Shown: piece after piece, positions 54,901-64,000 of the stretch | Position numbering within the stretch: position 1 is the stretch's first letter | Layout: every line of letters starts with the position of its first letter | Translations under genes and position numbers: made by a program | From: Aplectana chamaeleonis | Taxonomy: Eukaryota; Nematoda; Chromadorea; Rhabditida; Cosmocercidae | Direction: 5' to 3' | Assembly: GCA_029168955.1 (NCBI GenBank) | Contig: JAPDOI010000195.1 | Span: forward strand, 930,001 to 994,000 | Length of the DNA stretch: 64,000 nt | Notes under the pieces: model-generated | Told to the model about the DNA's origin: nothing | Databases searched by the model: none | What the model saw: only the letters and a program-made list of their open reading frames with translations

Positions 54901-55300
54901 TGGATATCACTCGACAGCGATCGACAGTTCAGGGTGGCGAAACTGTGGCTTGTGACCAAAGAATGTGACCAATGAACTGCCTAGGTACGGATCCTAAGGT
55001 TTTATGGACCAGAGGCCTTGGTGTGCCGGACGGCCACACCTTTATGCAATGTGCGGGATACTTTCGCGATATAGTTGTGCACGCTATATCGCTCGAACGT
55101 TCCCTGTGTACACTCAGACGTCTGCTGGGTTCAGTAGAAGCAGGGGCACCAACGAGCAGGTACCAACAGACTTGTATACACACCCCCATCCGGTCATCCG
55201 GTCCGCAATTGTGGAAAACTGCCGTTGCGACACTCAGTACAAGCGAAATCGTGCCTGGGTTCACGGGGTCACGTTACGATCAGTCGTCGTCCCAGAACGA
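51915..55300 (-). mobile_element. RTE-type non-LTR retrotransposon (inactive)
   Basis: On the - strand an EEP endonuclease ORF (54,959-53,868) has F-A-T-L-N-C-R-S-L, A-L-Q-E-T-R, D-A-N-A-K-M-G and S-D-H-R-P-V-L. The RT follows in several frames: R-K-M-K-N-G-K-A-G-G, G-F-R-P-G-R-S-T-I-D-Q, F-L-D-L, V-R-R-G-A-V-A-G-P, and Y-P-D-D in place of Y-A-D-D. The C-terminal R-L-R-L-L-G-H-I-L-R-R block ends near 51,960, and the 3' tail is a short AAGT-type repeat. Frameshifts and an insertion make it non-functional. It lies antisense in intron 23. Confidence 0.9.
53205..53330. repeat. GC-rich palindromic insertion in the RTE reverse transcriptase
   Basis: GGCCATAAAAC and its inverse GTTTTATGGCC bound a roughly 120-bp block holding GGCCGCCGCGCGGCGGCC, a perfect 18-bp palindrome. 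It interrupts the RT between K-N-Y-R-P and I-S-L-L, where RTE elements are normally continuous. Confidence 0.65.
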
Positions 55301-55815
55301 TTATCATTGAGGTGAGTGTTGTAGCAGAGGTCGTCTGCACTTGCGGACTGTAATTTAGGTCCGATATGGGAAGTACATTACTGTAGTATAGATTGGGTCG
55401 GTCTTCTGTGCTTCTGCGCCAGTCTACGCGTTGGAAATCATTAGGCACCACTACTTCTCACAGTGAAAGAGATGTGGGGAAGGGACGATTTTTGACTACG
55501 GGTTGGGACCATGGATGACGCAAAAGGTTTTTTATCCGGAAACGGAAGGCGAAAAAGAAATTTCAGCGCAAAACGTAAATGCCAAAATGGTTCTTAAGAG
55601 GTAAAACTCATACGATAAAAAACGGAAAAGAGAAATTTTGTATTCCTTCGAAAATAACGGAAAATGGGAATCGGAAAACAGTTCTTATGAACAAATAATC
55701 GAAGGTTGGAAACAGAAACCTGGTATCGTCGCTTATCTTTGGTTGGAATGCCAGAATGCCTATTATTTTATCGAAATATATATTTTTATCATTGTTTAAT
55801 ATTGTATTGGTTATT
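55301..55815. other. Intron 23, right end
   Basis: The 5' edge of the RTE element is not sharply defined. A purine-rich patch with CGGAAAACGGAAA-like words lies at about 55,540-55,710. No exon seen. Confidence 0.4.
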
Positions 55816-55820
55816 TTCAG

Positions 55821-55962
55821 GCAGCTTCTCACTAAAATGTTCAAGGCGCTTCAATATTTCGTGCTACATAAATGTGGCACTCCAGAGCATGTTGAGGAGT
55901 TACTAAACGGTGCAGATCGTCTGTCGCAAGTCATTGTGCAACACAAGATGTACTACAGTCGT
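55821..55962 (+). CDS. fcd-2: FANCD2-like, exon 24
   Basis: TTTTCAG acceptor, GTAAGT donor. After one completing base it encodes Q-L-L-T-K-M-F-K-A-L-Q-Y-F-V-L and G-T-P-E-H-V-E-E-L-L. Taken alone this piece also resembles a FANCI segment, which is expected because the two proteins are paralogues. Phase 0 at the end. Confidence 0.65.
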
Positions 55963-57840
55963 GTAAGTTTCTGTTCTCGAGTACGATATGAAATAAACAT
56001 TCGGCTCACCTCCTAGGGAATAAATCAGGACTGCCCAAGCTGATTCTAACACACAACAGATGATTGAAAGAAAGGGGCAGCGTAGTTTTCACCTGGGTGG
56101 GTCCTTGATGGTGATATCTGAGGAGAGATTGTGTCATTGTCTTGTCGCTGAACTAATTTCCAGCTGCTCTCTATGTAGGCCGGGTCATAGTTTGTCAGAG
56201 TGAGCTCATCGGTCAGGATTTCTGTCACTGCAATTTCATTGAATGTCTGAATGGGGGGGGGGGCGTTAGCTCTCCTCTGCCTTTCCAAAGGAATTGTTCC
56301 GGCGTGGGACGTTTAGGCCTGAGGCTAGAGTGCAGAGAGGGAAGAGGGAATGTGGAAAACTAGTTAAAAGCTGAAAACTAGTAACAATGTTTTACACTTA
56401 TACGTTGCAGATGTTGATTTTTCCAGATCTGAGGCTTTTCACGCCTCACTTTTGCTTGATAATCCTATTTCATAACAAATAGAAGAAATAGCCTTTTCTG
56501 CGTCTCTGCCCCCCTCCCTGTTCGACCTAAACTTACGCCTCCCGAACTGCTTCAGTTTCGCTAGCAGACACGCATGAAGAGTAGAGTAATGATGGTGTGA
56601 AAATTCGCCTGGCAGCTGAGTCATAAATGATCCTGTCTGGAAGTAGTGTGAGGTCACCCATAGCTTGGTACACCGTGTACTCCAAAAAGACAACAGATAA
56701 GAAGTCTTGTCGTAGGATGTATTTATGTATAGCAGCTATGCGCAGAGATCTCTTAACAGCCCCGTCATTGTTGTCTTCAAGAGTCAATACTTTTGAAATC
56801 CAGAGATTCTCCTAATAGAAGGACCGAAAACAGGGATGTGCGTATTTTTTTAATCGATAAAGAAAGCGAAAAATTTTTGCAGGAAACGGAAAACGGGTGG
56901 TGAATTTGGGCCGGAAGGGGGAAAACGGGAAACCAGAACATATGGAAAATTCGAAAATATCGTTATCCATCAGCAGCTCAGTTTCCCGACTTTTCCGCGT
57001 GTTTTTCCTCAAAATACTGGAAAACATATCTCCGTACATCCTTCACAAAAACGCGTCTTTAAACACAAAGAAGCGCGTAAATCTCCGGTCGCGTAATTGC
57101 GCTTTCGTTTTGTTGGAATTTCCAAATCTGAAAAGTGATACATTGAGTTTCATTGTATACGTCCACCCATTTTTGCAGAGATGCTGTTTTTCGGATTTTT
57201 CCCAGAGATCTCGGCCTGGGCTAAGCTGAACTTGATGGAATCTTTATATGATATTGGGCATCGCTAACTATACCTTACTTACAGGCAAGCTCGGGTTTTG
57301 AATGCACAGATTTTGAAAACAGACTTTATTCACGATTCTGTGGGATTAATCCAAACGAAGGCTATTTTCTAACTACATGAGCATAAAAATCCTAAGCCCT
57401 ACCACTTGTTCGGCTTCAAAAAACCTTTAAAACCATCATATAACACTATGACAAAATAATTCGTCATTGAGCAATCTTCAGCAGCTGATACTTGAATTTC
57501 GCTTTTTTTCTTGCAAGTCAAAGTGAGATACTTATTAGGTGCAAAATCGCCTTTATACAATCACAATTCATCTTAGAAAACACGCGGCAAACTTTTATTT
57601 TCTCGCAATGTTGTGCAGTTGTTTTGAAGGTATTTTAATAGCAAACAATGGGTTCGGGTTTGGAATTTTCATGGTTATGCTCCTAAGAAATAGCCTTATT
57701 GTGGGGTAATGCCACGAAATCGTAAAGAAATCCCTTATTTAGAACCTGCATTCAAAACCCGAGCTTTAGTGTGCAAAAGATATAGTTTCGTTTTTTTAAT
57801 TTTCTTTATAACGTGCTAAAGTTACATCAAGTTTCGCTAA
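55963..57840. other. Intron 24, left part
   Basis: Contains a G9 run near 56,250, and from about 56,833 a CAGGGATGTGCGTA that resembles a hAT terminus followed by GGAAAACGG-type words shared with 55,540-55,710. No second end was located. No exon found. Confidence 0.4.
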
Positions 57841-58927
57841 CAAGGGAAGTTTTTAGAGTGGTAAACGCATCTGCGAAAACGACTAGTATCGTTAGTGTCT
57901 CTTCTGGCTCAATAGTAAAAATGCGCAGTATCCCGCCCCGAGCTGCAGGTTCGAACAAGTTATGAGCATTTTTCAAGCTTCGCGAAAATGCAAGGGCACC
58001 CCTGAGGCATTTTTTTGCGAGTTTTAAAAAATTTTACTCGGATTAAGCCCAAAACTTGTATGTAGGGGTAATATAGGGTGGTGAACACGAATCTGGAGTC
58101 CATTTGTCGAAATTTTGAGGGTTACTGTAGGATATGGTAGGTTACATGTCATTTAGGGGGCAAAAGCCACCTTAGTATTCTGAAAATCGACAAACGGACG
58201 TTATATTCGTACTTTCCTCCCCGAATAACCCCCGTATACAATTTTTGAGTGAAATCTGAGATTTTGATCAAACAACCGTATACCAACCGTAACCTACCGT
58301 AATTTGCAAAAAAATCAATGAACAGATTTCAGATTCGTGTTCAGCACTCCAAATAACCTTAGAGGAACAATTGAGCAATATCCACCGTAGCGCTCCGAAA
58401 ATCTCGAAAGTGGCGTCTTTCCCTCGAAATTTCCCCGGTTGGGAAGCTTCAAACGAAACTAGCCGAAAACTTTGGAAAATCGACTAATAAACTACAGATT
58501 CGTAATCAGTGCCCACAAAAACACCCCTGGAAGAATTTTAGGGCAAATCTGGAACATTTTTCCGAAACGCTTCCAGAGCCCTCTAATCGGTATAAATATT
58601 CGCCCCACCGAAAATCCGTTCAAGTCCAAAACGTTGTCAGTCCGGACTCCGGACAAAGTATGGAAAATGCGCCTTCACCCAAATTTTGCTCAGGGGGTAG
58701 TTTCGGGCGCTGAACACATTTATGAGGGCCGTTTCCGAATTTTCGAAAGATTAATGCCCTTTTTGGGAGGTACTAAAAGCACAAAAGACGACCTTTTTAA
58801 GCTTGTAACTTCTTGGAACCTGCAGCTCGGGGCTAGATACTGTGCAGTTTTACTATTGAGCCACTAGTGATACTAACGATACTAGTCGTTTTAGCAGATG
58901 CGTTCACCACTCTAAATACTTCCCTTG
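57841..58927. mobile_element. CAAGGGAA-TIR element, relative of the 34.3 kb Harbinger-like element
   Basis: It begins CAAGGGAAGTTTTTAGAGTG and ends with the inverse CACTCTAAATACTTCCCTTG; the arms continue through GCAGATGCG and CTCAATAGTAAAA. The interior (TGTAGGGGTAATATAGGGTG, GTTACTGTAGGATATGGTAGG) matches the 34.6 kb element. The flanks are not identical, so the target duplication is lost or mutated. Confidence 0.75.
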
Positions 58928-59660
58928 CCTCACACGAAACCCGGAGATTCCCAGAGACACAGAGGCCTTTAGTCTAATTTTGTCGCCAGAATTTTCGCAA
59001 ACTACGGAATTTTAGACCCGGTTGGTGAAATTAGTGCTACATCACCCGTGTAAAATACGGATATTCTTGCCTTCGGTGCGGAAAAATGGTGGAAGGTTTT
59101 CGCCTTGATCGATCCATCCTGCCCTGGTCCGTACTAGAAACGCGATTCTAGCTGCGACCAACCGCTTTGCTGCTCCCTTCCCATGGCCCGCAGATCCCCA
59201 CGGTCAAAATTGTCAGTGTGTTCAGCGCAGCCAACTCTTGCTGAGATTGCTGTTCAACACATGCTGTTGCCAAATACGTGAATTTCTCGCTATAATTATG
59301 GCAAGAATTTACGGGATTAGCGACAGCGAGAAGTATTTAGGGAATTTAGTCTCCGTTTTCCCGTAGAATGTGCCTTCTTGCATCTTTGAGTCAAAAATTT
59401 GCGGGTGTTAGCGAACGTCGCGAAAACTCTTAAATTCTCTCCTCACGGAATGAGAGGGCGTAATAGGCCACTTCCTCGGAGGCATCTTGCACCACATCGG
59501 AAGAGCACGTTCAACACAGTGTCACTGGAAAATGGGTGGACGTATCCATTGAAACGCAGTGTATTCAAAGGTGTCTTTTTCTGGTCTTTGAAAACTTATA
59601 GTTCCTACTGCTGGAGAGTAAGCGAAGTGCTCTGATGCATTTAAGTCGCATCATGTAATT
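58928..59660. other. Intron 24, right part
   Basis: No inverted ends, exons or RNA genes recognised. Confidence 0.4.
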
Positions 59661-59672
59661 TGTATTCTGTAG

Positions 59673-59756
59673 GAAGAATCTAAGATTCCCCAAATTAGCG
59701 TTCTCAAGAAGTCCATCAAGTGTGGGTGTTTACTGCTACAGATTTTTCCACGATAG
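59673..59756 (+). CDS. fcd-2: FANCD2-like, exon 25, ending in an in-frame TAG
   Basis: After TTCTGTAG it reads E-E-S-K-I-P-Q and V-L-K-K-S-I-K-C-G-C-L-L-L-Q-I-F, matching human V-L-H-V-C-L-K-Y-G-R-L-F-V-E-A-F. The frame then meets TAG at 59,754 with no GT donor in reach. Either the protein ends here, or the exon is damaged, because coding-like sequence continues downstream. Confidence 0.6.
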   Translation, partial: EESKIPQISVLKKSIKCGCLLLQIFPR

Positions 59757-59764
59757 CCATTTAG

Positions 59765-59856
59765 GTCGTGGCATCCGTTCTCGCCCAGGTCGTTAAGAAC
59801 TACGACAAGATTCTATTACCAGTCTTCAGGCTTCATTCCATCAACGATAGGCACGG
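59765..59856 (+). CDS. fcd-2: FANCD2-like, exon 26 (candidate)
   Basis: CATTTAG acceptor and GTGAGA donor. Frame 0 gives V-V-A-S-V-L-A-Q-V-V-K-N-Y-D-K-I-L-L, then P-V-F-R-L-H-S, a plausible partner of human L-S-L-L-E-T-F-Q ... C-G-H-S-K. It starts only nine bases after the stop of exon 25, too close for an intron, and its end phase (2) does not match exon 27. Confidence 0.4.
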
Positions 59857-59900
59857 GTGAGAGATTCATTGCTACTTGCGGTGGACAGTGTTTCTTTCAG

Positions 59901-60029
59901 GTTTTGTTAGAAGCGAGCGTGTATTCGGAGCCATCGCTTCGGGCGCCTTTGAACATGGGACGGTGTTTTCTCAAAAATTGTGCACGAGCGTGCCACGCCA
60001 TGTCAGATTTTTCAAAAAATAATCGTTAA
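59901..60029 (+). CDS. fcd-2: FANCD2-like, exon 27 (candidate C-terminus)
   Basis: TTTCAG acceptor, then V-L-L-E-A-S-V-Y-S-E-P-S-L-R and M-G-R-C-F-L-K-N-C-A-R-A-C-H-A-M to a TAA. The spacing of Leu and Arg residues resembles the human L-L-K-K-T-L-E-L-L-V-C-R-V-K-A-M block, followed by an early stop without the human acidic tail. Phase 0 is needed, so it does not join exon 26 cleanly. Confidence 0.4.
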   Translation, partial: VLLEASVYSEPSLRAPLNMGRCFLKNCARACHAMSDFSKNNR

Positions 60030-60255
60030 ACTAGCAGTAATTCGGTCAATTACAACGGAATTACCACGTAAATGAAAAGTTTAGAAAAATTCAAATGAAA
60101 AAGGACTTATAAGAAAACTTTGCGTATTGATATCTCAGATTTGCTGCTTATTTCGAAAATTTTGACTCCCAAAATTTTCGAAAAAAATCACAATCAAAAT
60201 TAGCGAGGTAAAATTTCGGACAGTTTTTGTAATTTTTGGCCGTCAAGAGTAAGGC

Positions 60256-60487
60256 GTAAAGTCTGTCCGGAAGAGACTGTCTGCCCACGCCCGCCAGCGA
60301 GTTGATCGTCCGCCGCGAAAGCATTTTTGGGACCTGTGAATCGAAGAGCAGGACTATCACGCGATCAGTGAATAATATCTCAGTCAGCTGTATCCGTGGA
60401 AAGAATCATCCCAAGATTGGCTTCGTGACGGCCGCTCGACTTGCCCGCCGACCGCGTGAGCGGACGGTCTCATTCGGACAGACTTCA
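60256..60487. repeat. MITE with AAGTCTGTCCG termini
   Basis: AAAGTCTGTCCGGAAGAGAC at the left is matched by GTCTCATTCGGACAGACTT at the right. GC-rich interior, non-coding. Confidence 0.6.
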
Positions 60488-60683
60488 GCTCCGTTGAGGC
60501 CCGGAACAACGGTCTGTTTCACCCTATATTGCTATCATATAGCATTCAGAGGTCAAATGTCCAGTCAACATGGACGGCTGTAGTGTGTTGCTAGAAAATT
60601 ATTACATGTTGTCGTTCTCCCTCATCTTGAGCCGGATGAAGTAAGGCTTTTCGGGTCTATCATGTCAAAATCTTCTCACCACT

Positions 60684-60868
60684 TACAGTTGACCGCAATG
60701 TTAAAGGGACGTGGTGCGGTTGCGAACTCGCACTAAAACTACGGTAGAATCTGGCACTTTGCCAGATTTCGTCATCGATCGGCGCCACAGCTGATATTCT
60801 CGTGAGCAGAGAGACGACGGTTGGCGCCGATCGATGACGAAATCCTTTAACATTGCGGTCAACTGTAT
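60684..60868. repeat. MITE with ACAGTTGACCGCAATG termini and an inner hairpin
   Basis: ACAGTTGACCGCAATGTTAA is inverted at the right end. Inside, CAGATTTCGTCATCGATCGG pairs with CCGATCGATGACGAAATC. About 185 bp. Confidence 0.7.
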
Positions 60869-60937
60869 ATTCTGCCATGGCTGACCGCTTCGCTGCTTGC
60901 TCGGACCCATCTGAGCGAAATAGGCTTTATAAGTAAC

Positions 60938-61475
60938 TATTGGGTTGATGCATAATTATCCGTCATTTATATCGGCGCGTTTTTCATCCGTGAAAAGTCG
61001 CGTTTTGTCGATTATTTTTGTTTGAAAACATTCTTCGCTCAAAAGAAATGTGTACCGAAAACCTTAGACGTATTAGCTATATTATGCTCTGCCACTTCGC
61101 AAAAGAATAGAAAGCAGCGCAGTCATTTTGCGATCTCAACGAAGTTTTTGGCAAAGGAACAGCGAAAGAAAGTGTAGGGAGTGGTTCGCCCATTTCAAAT
61201 CAGGTGATACCAGCTTTGAGGATAAGCCAAGAAGAGGTCGGCTATAGGATTCTGACGAAGAGGCTCTTCCGGCAGCCGTGGAAGATTGCGAGGGTCTGAT
61301 AACACGAATACTGGCTGAAGACTTCAATGTCAATCAATCTACAGTCGTTATTCGCTTCAGAGCTTGGAGAAGTGTGAAAATAACTGGTTGCGTCCCCCAC
61401 CAGTTCCCCGATAAAAACTGAGTCGATCAACAGAATTTGCTGAAAAGCGCCGGATAATTATGCATCAACCCGATA
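60938..61475 (+). mobile_element. Deleted mariner with perfect 21-bp inner TIRs
   Basis: GGGTTGATGCATAATTATCC, plus G, at 60,942 is exactly inverted at 61,451-61,471, with TA at both flanks. The interior is a + strand mariner transposase N-terminus in broken frames: a Y-G-K-G-T-like segment, E-W-F-A-H-F-K-S-G-D-T-S-F-E-D-K, then L-A-E-D-F-N-V-N-Q-S-T-V. It stops before the DDE domain. About 540 bp, so a MITE-like deletion derivative. Confidence 0.85.
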
Positions 61476-62315
61476 AATTCACATAGTGGCGGAAAACATC
61501 AAGAACTTCAGTTCGCACTTCTGGTTGCTGCTGCAAGACGAAATTGGGTGGAAGGGGATTTGCGGTTTCGATGGTTTATCGCAATGCCTAAAAGACCAAC
61601 TGCGAACTTTTTCTCAATCTACAGAAGAGAGTGACGGGAATGTTCTGAACAATCTAATATTGTCCTTAAGCGTTAAAATGACCGGAAATGCTCGTAGTCG
61701 AGCACCGGTGGCATTTTGCTCTCATGCGGCGCGCGACGAGCATCTGTAAGCCCAGACTTCGATCATAATGACTCTCACATAGAATAACATTGGTGCTCTT
61801 GACTGTTTCGAGTGTTTGTTTCAGCTCATCTATGATGGCAACGAGTCTTCCTCCGGCAGAGCGTTTGCAGTATAAGCGCATGTTCAGAGCACTCAAGATG
61901 ACGCGTAAACCAGTCGTCTAGGAGCCGACAACGATGTCACCCAGCATGAAATCCTGACTGATTTTAGTTCTATGTTCTACTTCATGAAAGTTGTGGATAA
62001 GCACTAGATACGTTCCAGAAAAAAGGAAGACTCATCCCTGCCTGTAACGTCCAAAAGAGTTTTGTATGCCAGAATAACCAATACACAATGGGGATTCTGC
62101 TTCAGATACCTCGACGGGATTTTCATAGGGAGTTATTACGAAAATTCAACACTGAATTTTGTAGTAAGGAACAAGTTGTCTCGACGTTGTAGTAGCAACA
62201 CGCGAAATCGTTTTATTGTCAGTCATCATGGCCATTCCTTGCCTGCCATGCTCCCGCCTAACTGCTTCGGGATTTACTGAGCTTCGCGGATCATATACAC
62301 CCTGGGCCTACATGT
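61476..62315. other. Intergenic, nothing recognised
   Basis: Short frames on both strands, none with motifs. The first bases after the mariner (GGCGGAAAACATCAAGAACT) carry no gene that I can identify. Confidence 0.4.
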
Positions 62316-63164
62316 CTGCCAATTTGAGACTTAATGCTTCGGGGAAAGCAGCCTTTATCACGCTCTGTTATCAATAGGCATAAAGTTCACCTTTAGCGCC
62401 GTCATCAAAGCTTATCCGCGCAAAGGGTGAATACGCTGAGCGGTTGGATATCAGTCAGCGCAAAGCGTGAAAATACCGCCAGCGCTAACATGTTAATGCA
62501 CATCAGTTGTTGAGCGGCTGGATATTAATCAGCGCGAAGGGTGAAATTACCGCCGGGGGTGGCATCTCAGAACTTTCTAAACAAGTGAAAGCATCTCAAG
62601 TGAAAGCATCTCTGCGAAAACATGATAAAACGATTGATCACGTCTCGATGTGTTTACCATGAGCACAGCCGGTATAAAAGCCGCCTCATCTCACTAGAGC
62701 CCTCATTCGGCATTCTGATGCCGGCCCTGAAAGGTGACTTCGGGTCATTTTCCGGAGGCCAGCATAATTTTGGCTGCTGGGAGGATACAGTGGGTATCCT
62801 CACGGGGGGGGGGCGAGTTACACCGCGGTCCGCAGAGGGTGGCTCCTCACCGCAGACCTCGGTGAAGACTACGCCCATGTTGCGACAAGGCGGGGCTTCC
62901 TGTGCTGTGGACCTTCAAATTTGTGAAATTTTCGAGGTAAACTCACCCATTTTTCGAGGTAAATTCATCTAATTTTCGGGGTAAATTGGACCCTCTCTCG
63001 CTGCCAGTTCGCACCATTTTCACGGGATATTCACCCCATTCTCACCTATCCTAGCGGCAAATTCACCCATACAAAGAAATTAACGCGGCAAATTAAGACT
63101 TCATGCCGACTTGTACATGACCATCAAGTTTCTTTTGCTGAGGGATCAAGTCTCGACTTGGCAG
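62316..63164. mobile_element. Non-autonomous transposon, 22-bp TIR family (copy 2)
   Basis: It starts CTGCCAATTTGAGACTTAAT and ends AAGTCTCGACTTGGCAG. Its sequence matches copy 1 at 39.0 kb in inverse orientation, but the minisatellite half is missing and it has a G9 run near 62,805. Both copies contain GAGGTAAACTCACC and GTATCCTCAC blocks. Confidence 0.8.
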
Positions 63165-63590
63165 AAATTGTGCGCTGCGGATGTAAGTATAAGTCTTCTG
63201 CTCTCTCCTTCTGTTCCTCATCTTTCTTCTTCTACAAACTCGGATCCGCCCCAGTCCGCAATGCAAAACGTAATCCTTGAATTGTAGTTCATTTTTGATT
63301 TTGTCGTTAATCGATTGTTGAATTTGATTGTTGTCATGTTCATGTTGTTATTATGACTATATGCATATATGGAACAGTTTCTGCTGTTGTAAGAAACAGT
63401 TTCTCGCCCCCCCCCCCGCCCTTCGTTACTATGAAACATTTACCTCAACATTTTCCTTTCATTTCGCTGTACCCAATTTGAACACACTCTTTCTTGTCGA
63501 GGGTGTAAGTTGTTGCGTCGCTTTTCGCAGCAAGTCCGAAGTAACAATGAGGGTAAATCCAGATTCAGGCTTTTAGTGTAAGCATCAGAC
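63165..63590. other. Flank of the RTE fragment
   Basis: Contains a C10 run near 63,407. No exon or repeat end identified. Confidence 0.35.
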
Positions 63591-64000
63591 GTTGGTGCTG
63601 GTTACAAGCTGATCTTCAACGGCAGTCCACGAACGACAAACGGAGTTGGAGTTATCGTTTCTGAGCGCTATCGTGATTCTGTTTCTGAAGTCTTCCTGTA
63701 CGATGACCGCCTCATGAAAATATTTTTTGTCATCAATTCTCGTAAGATGTATTTCTTCAGCGCATATGCTCCACAGAGCGGCTGCTCGTCACGAACGAAA
63801 GATGTTTTTTGGGCACTCCTTGATAGTGAAACCGCTGCCGTTCCGGTAGAAGATTGTCTTGTTGTAGCTGGCGACTTGAACGGACACGTGGGACAGGCGA
63901 GCAATGGACATTCCAGTCATGGTGGGTTCGGCTATGGACGAAGAAATGACGATGGCGAGCGGATTCTCGACTACGCTGGTAGTCACGACCTCGTACTGCT
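63591..64000 (+). mobile_element. RTE-type endonuclease ORF, cut by the window edge
   Basis: A continuous + strand frame of 137 codons carries the EEP fold landmarks: N-G-V-G-V-I-V-S-E-R-Y, S-A-Y-A-P-Q-S-G, V-V-A-G-D-L-N-G-H-V-G and a G-Y-G-R-R-N-D-D-G-E-R-I-L block typical of RTE endonucleases. It is open to the edge and in better condition than the 52-55 kb copy, from which it differs clearly, so it is a second RTE lineage. Confidence 0.85.

Noticed and set aside
54972..55315. Two overlapping + strand frames of 103-112 residues
   Set aside because: They are antisense to the 5' region of the RTE element.
55821..55962. Assigning the host gene to FANCI
   Set aside because: Exon 24 alone resembles FANCI, but exons 4, 12, 15-17, 22 and 25 align better and in order with FANCD2.

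Overview
This is eukaryotic DNA, most probably from a clade V (strongylid or hookworm-like) nematode. The evidence is short exons with strong TTTCAG-type 3' splice sites, phase-consistent splicing across repeat-filled introns, an RTE-type non-LTR retrotransposon, and many Tc1/mariner, hAT-like, TTAA-target and Harbinger-like elements. I see no operons, CRISPR arrays, ribosome binding sites or rRNA/tRNA genes. The species is not identified.

The main result is one host gene on the + strand, assembled by eye from about 27 small exons between 13,074 and 60,029. When the exons are joined by phase, the product resembles the Fanconi anaemia protein FANCD2 (fcd-2 in C. elegans terms). The best anchors are an S-L-L-F-V-T-x-K-W block in exon 17, a D-K-L-x-x-Q-V-F-D-T-L-P block in exon 4, a C-terminal I-K-C-G-C-L-L-L-Q-I-F block in exon 25, and an ungapped alignment of exon 12 that puts a lysine at the position of the human mono-ubiquitination site (Lys561). 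The predicted protein is about 950 residues, against 1,451 in human. The coding parts total about 3 kb; the other roughly 44 kb is intron, mostly transposons.

Layout. 1-13 kb: no complete gene; one probable RS-domain exon on the - strand, a 1.9 kb polypurine/polypyrimidine tract and several fold-back elements. 13.0-13.2 kb: FANCD2 exon 1. 13.3-20.8 kb: a CR1/Jockey-type retrotransposon on the - strand, broken by a TTAA-target MITE and by a 2 kb hAT-like insertion with an 8-bp target duplication. 21.1-22.4 kb: exons 2-6. 22.5-31.1 kb: an intron with MITEs, a dead mariner and two TTCGAA-rich arrays. 31.2-32.1 kb: exons 7-11. 32.4-38.18 kb: a second retrotransposon copy, on the + strand, split by a Harbinger-like element with a TTA duplication; its 3' tail abuts exon 12. 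42.0-43.25 kb: exons 13-19. 43.3-50.2 kb: exons 20-23 among a Harbinger-type MITE and two hAT-like elements. 51.9-55.3 kb: an RTE element on the - strand. 55.8-60.0 kb: exons 24-27. 60.0-64 kb: intergenic, with a deleted mariner, a second copy of a 22-bp-TIR element and the start of another RTE endonuclease ORF running off the window.

The retrotransposon at both loci carries a 2A-like motif, a PHD-like zinc finger, an EEP endonuclease, a reverse transcriptase, a CCHC-like tail and an (AAG)n 3' end, and both loci have a truncated sister copy joined at that AAG tail. The host gene shows trouble at its 3' end (in-frame stops and a phase break), so its integrity is uncertain.
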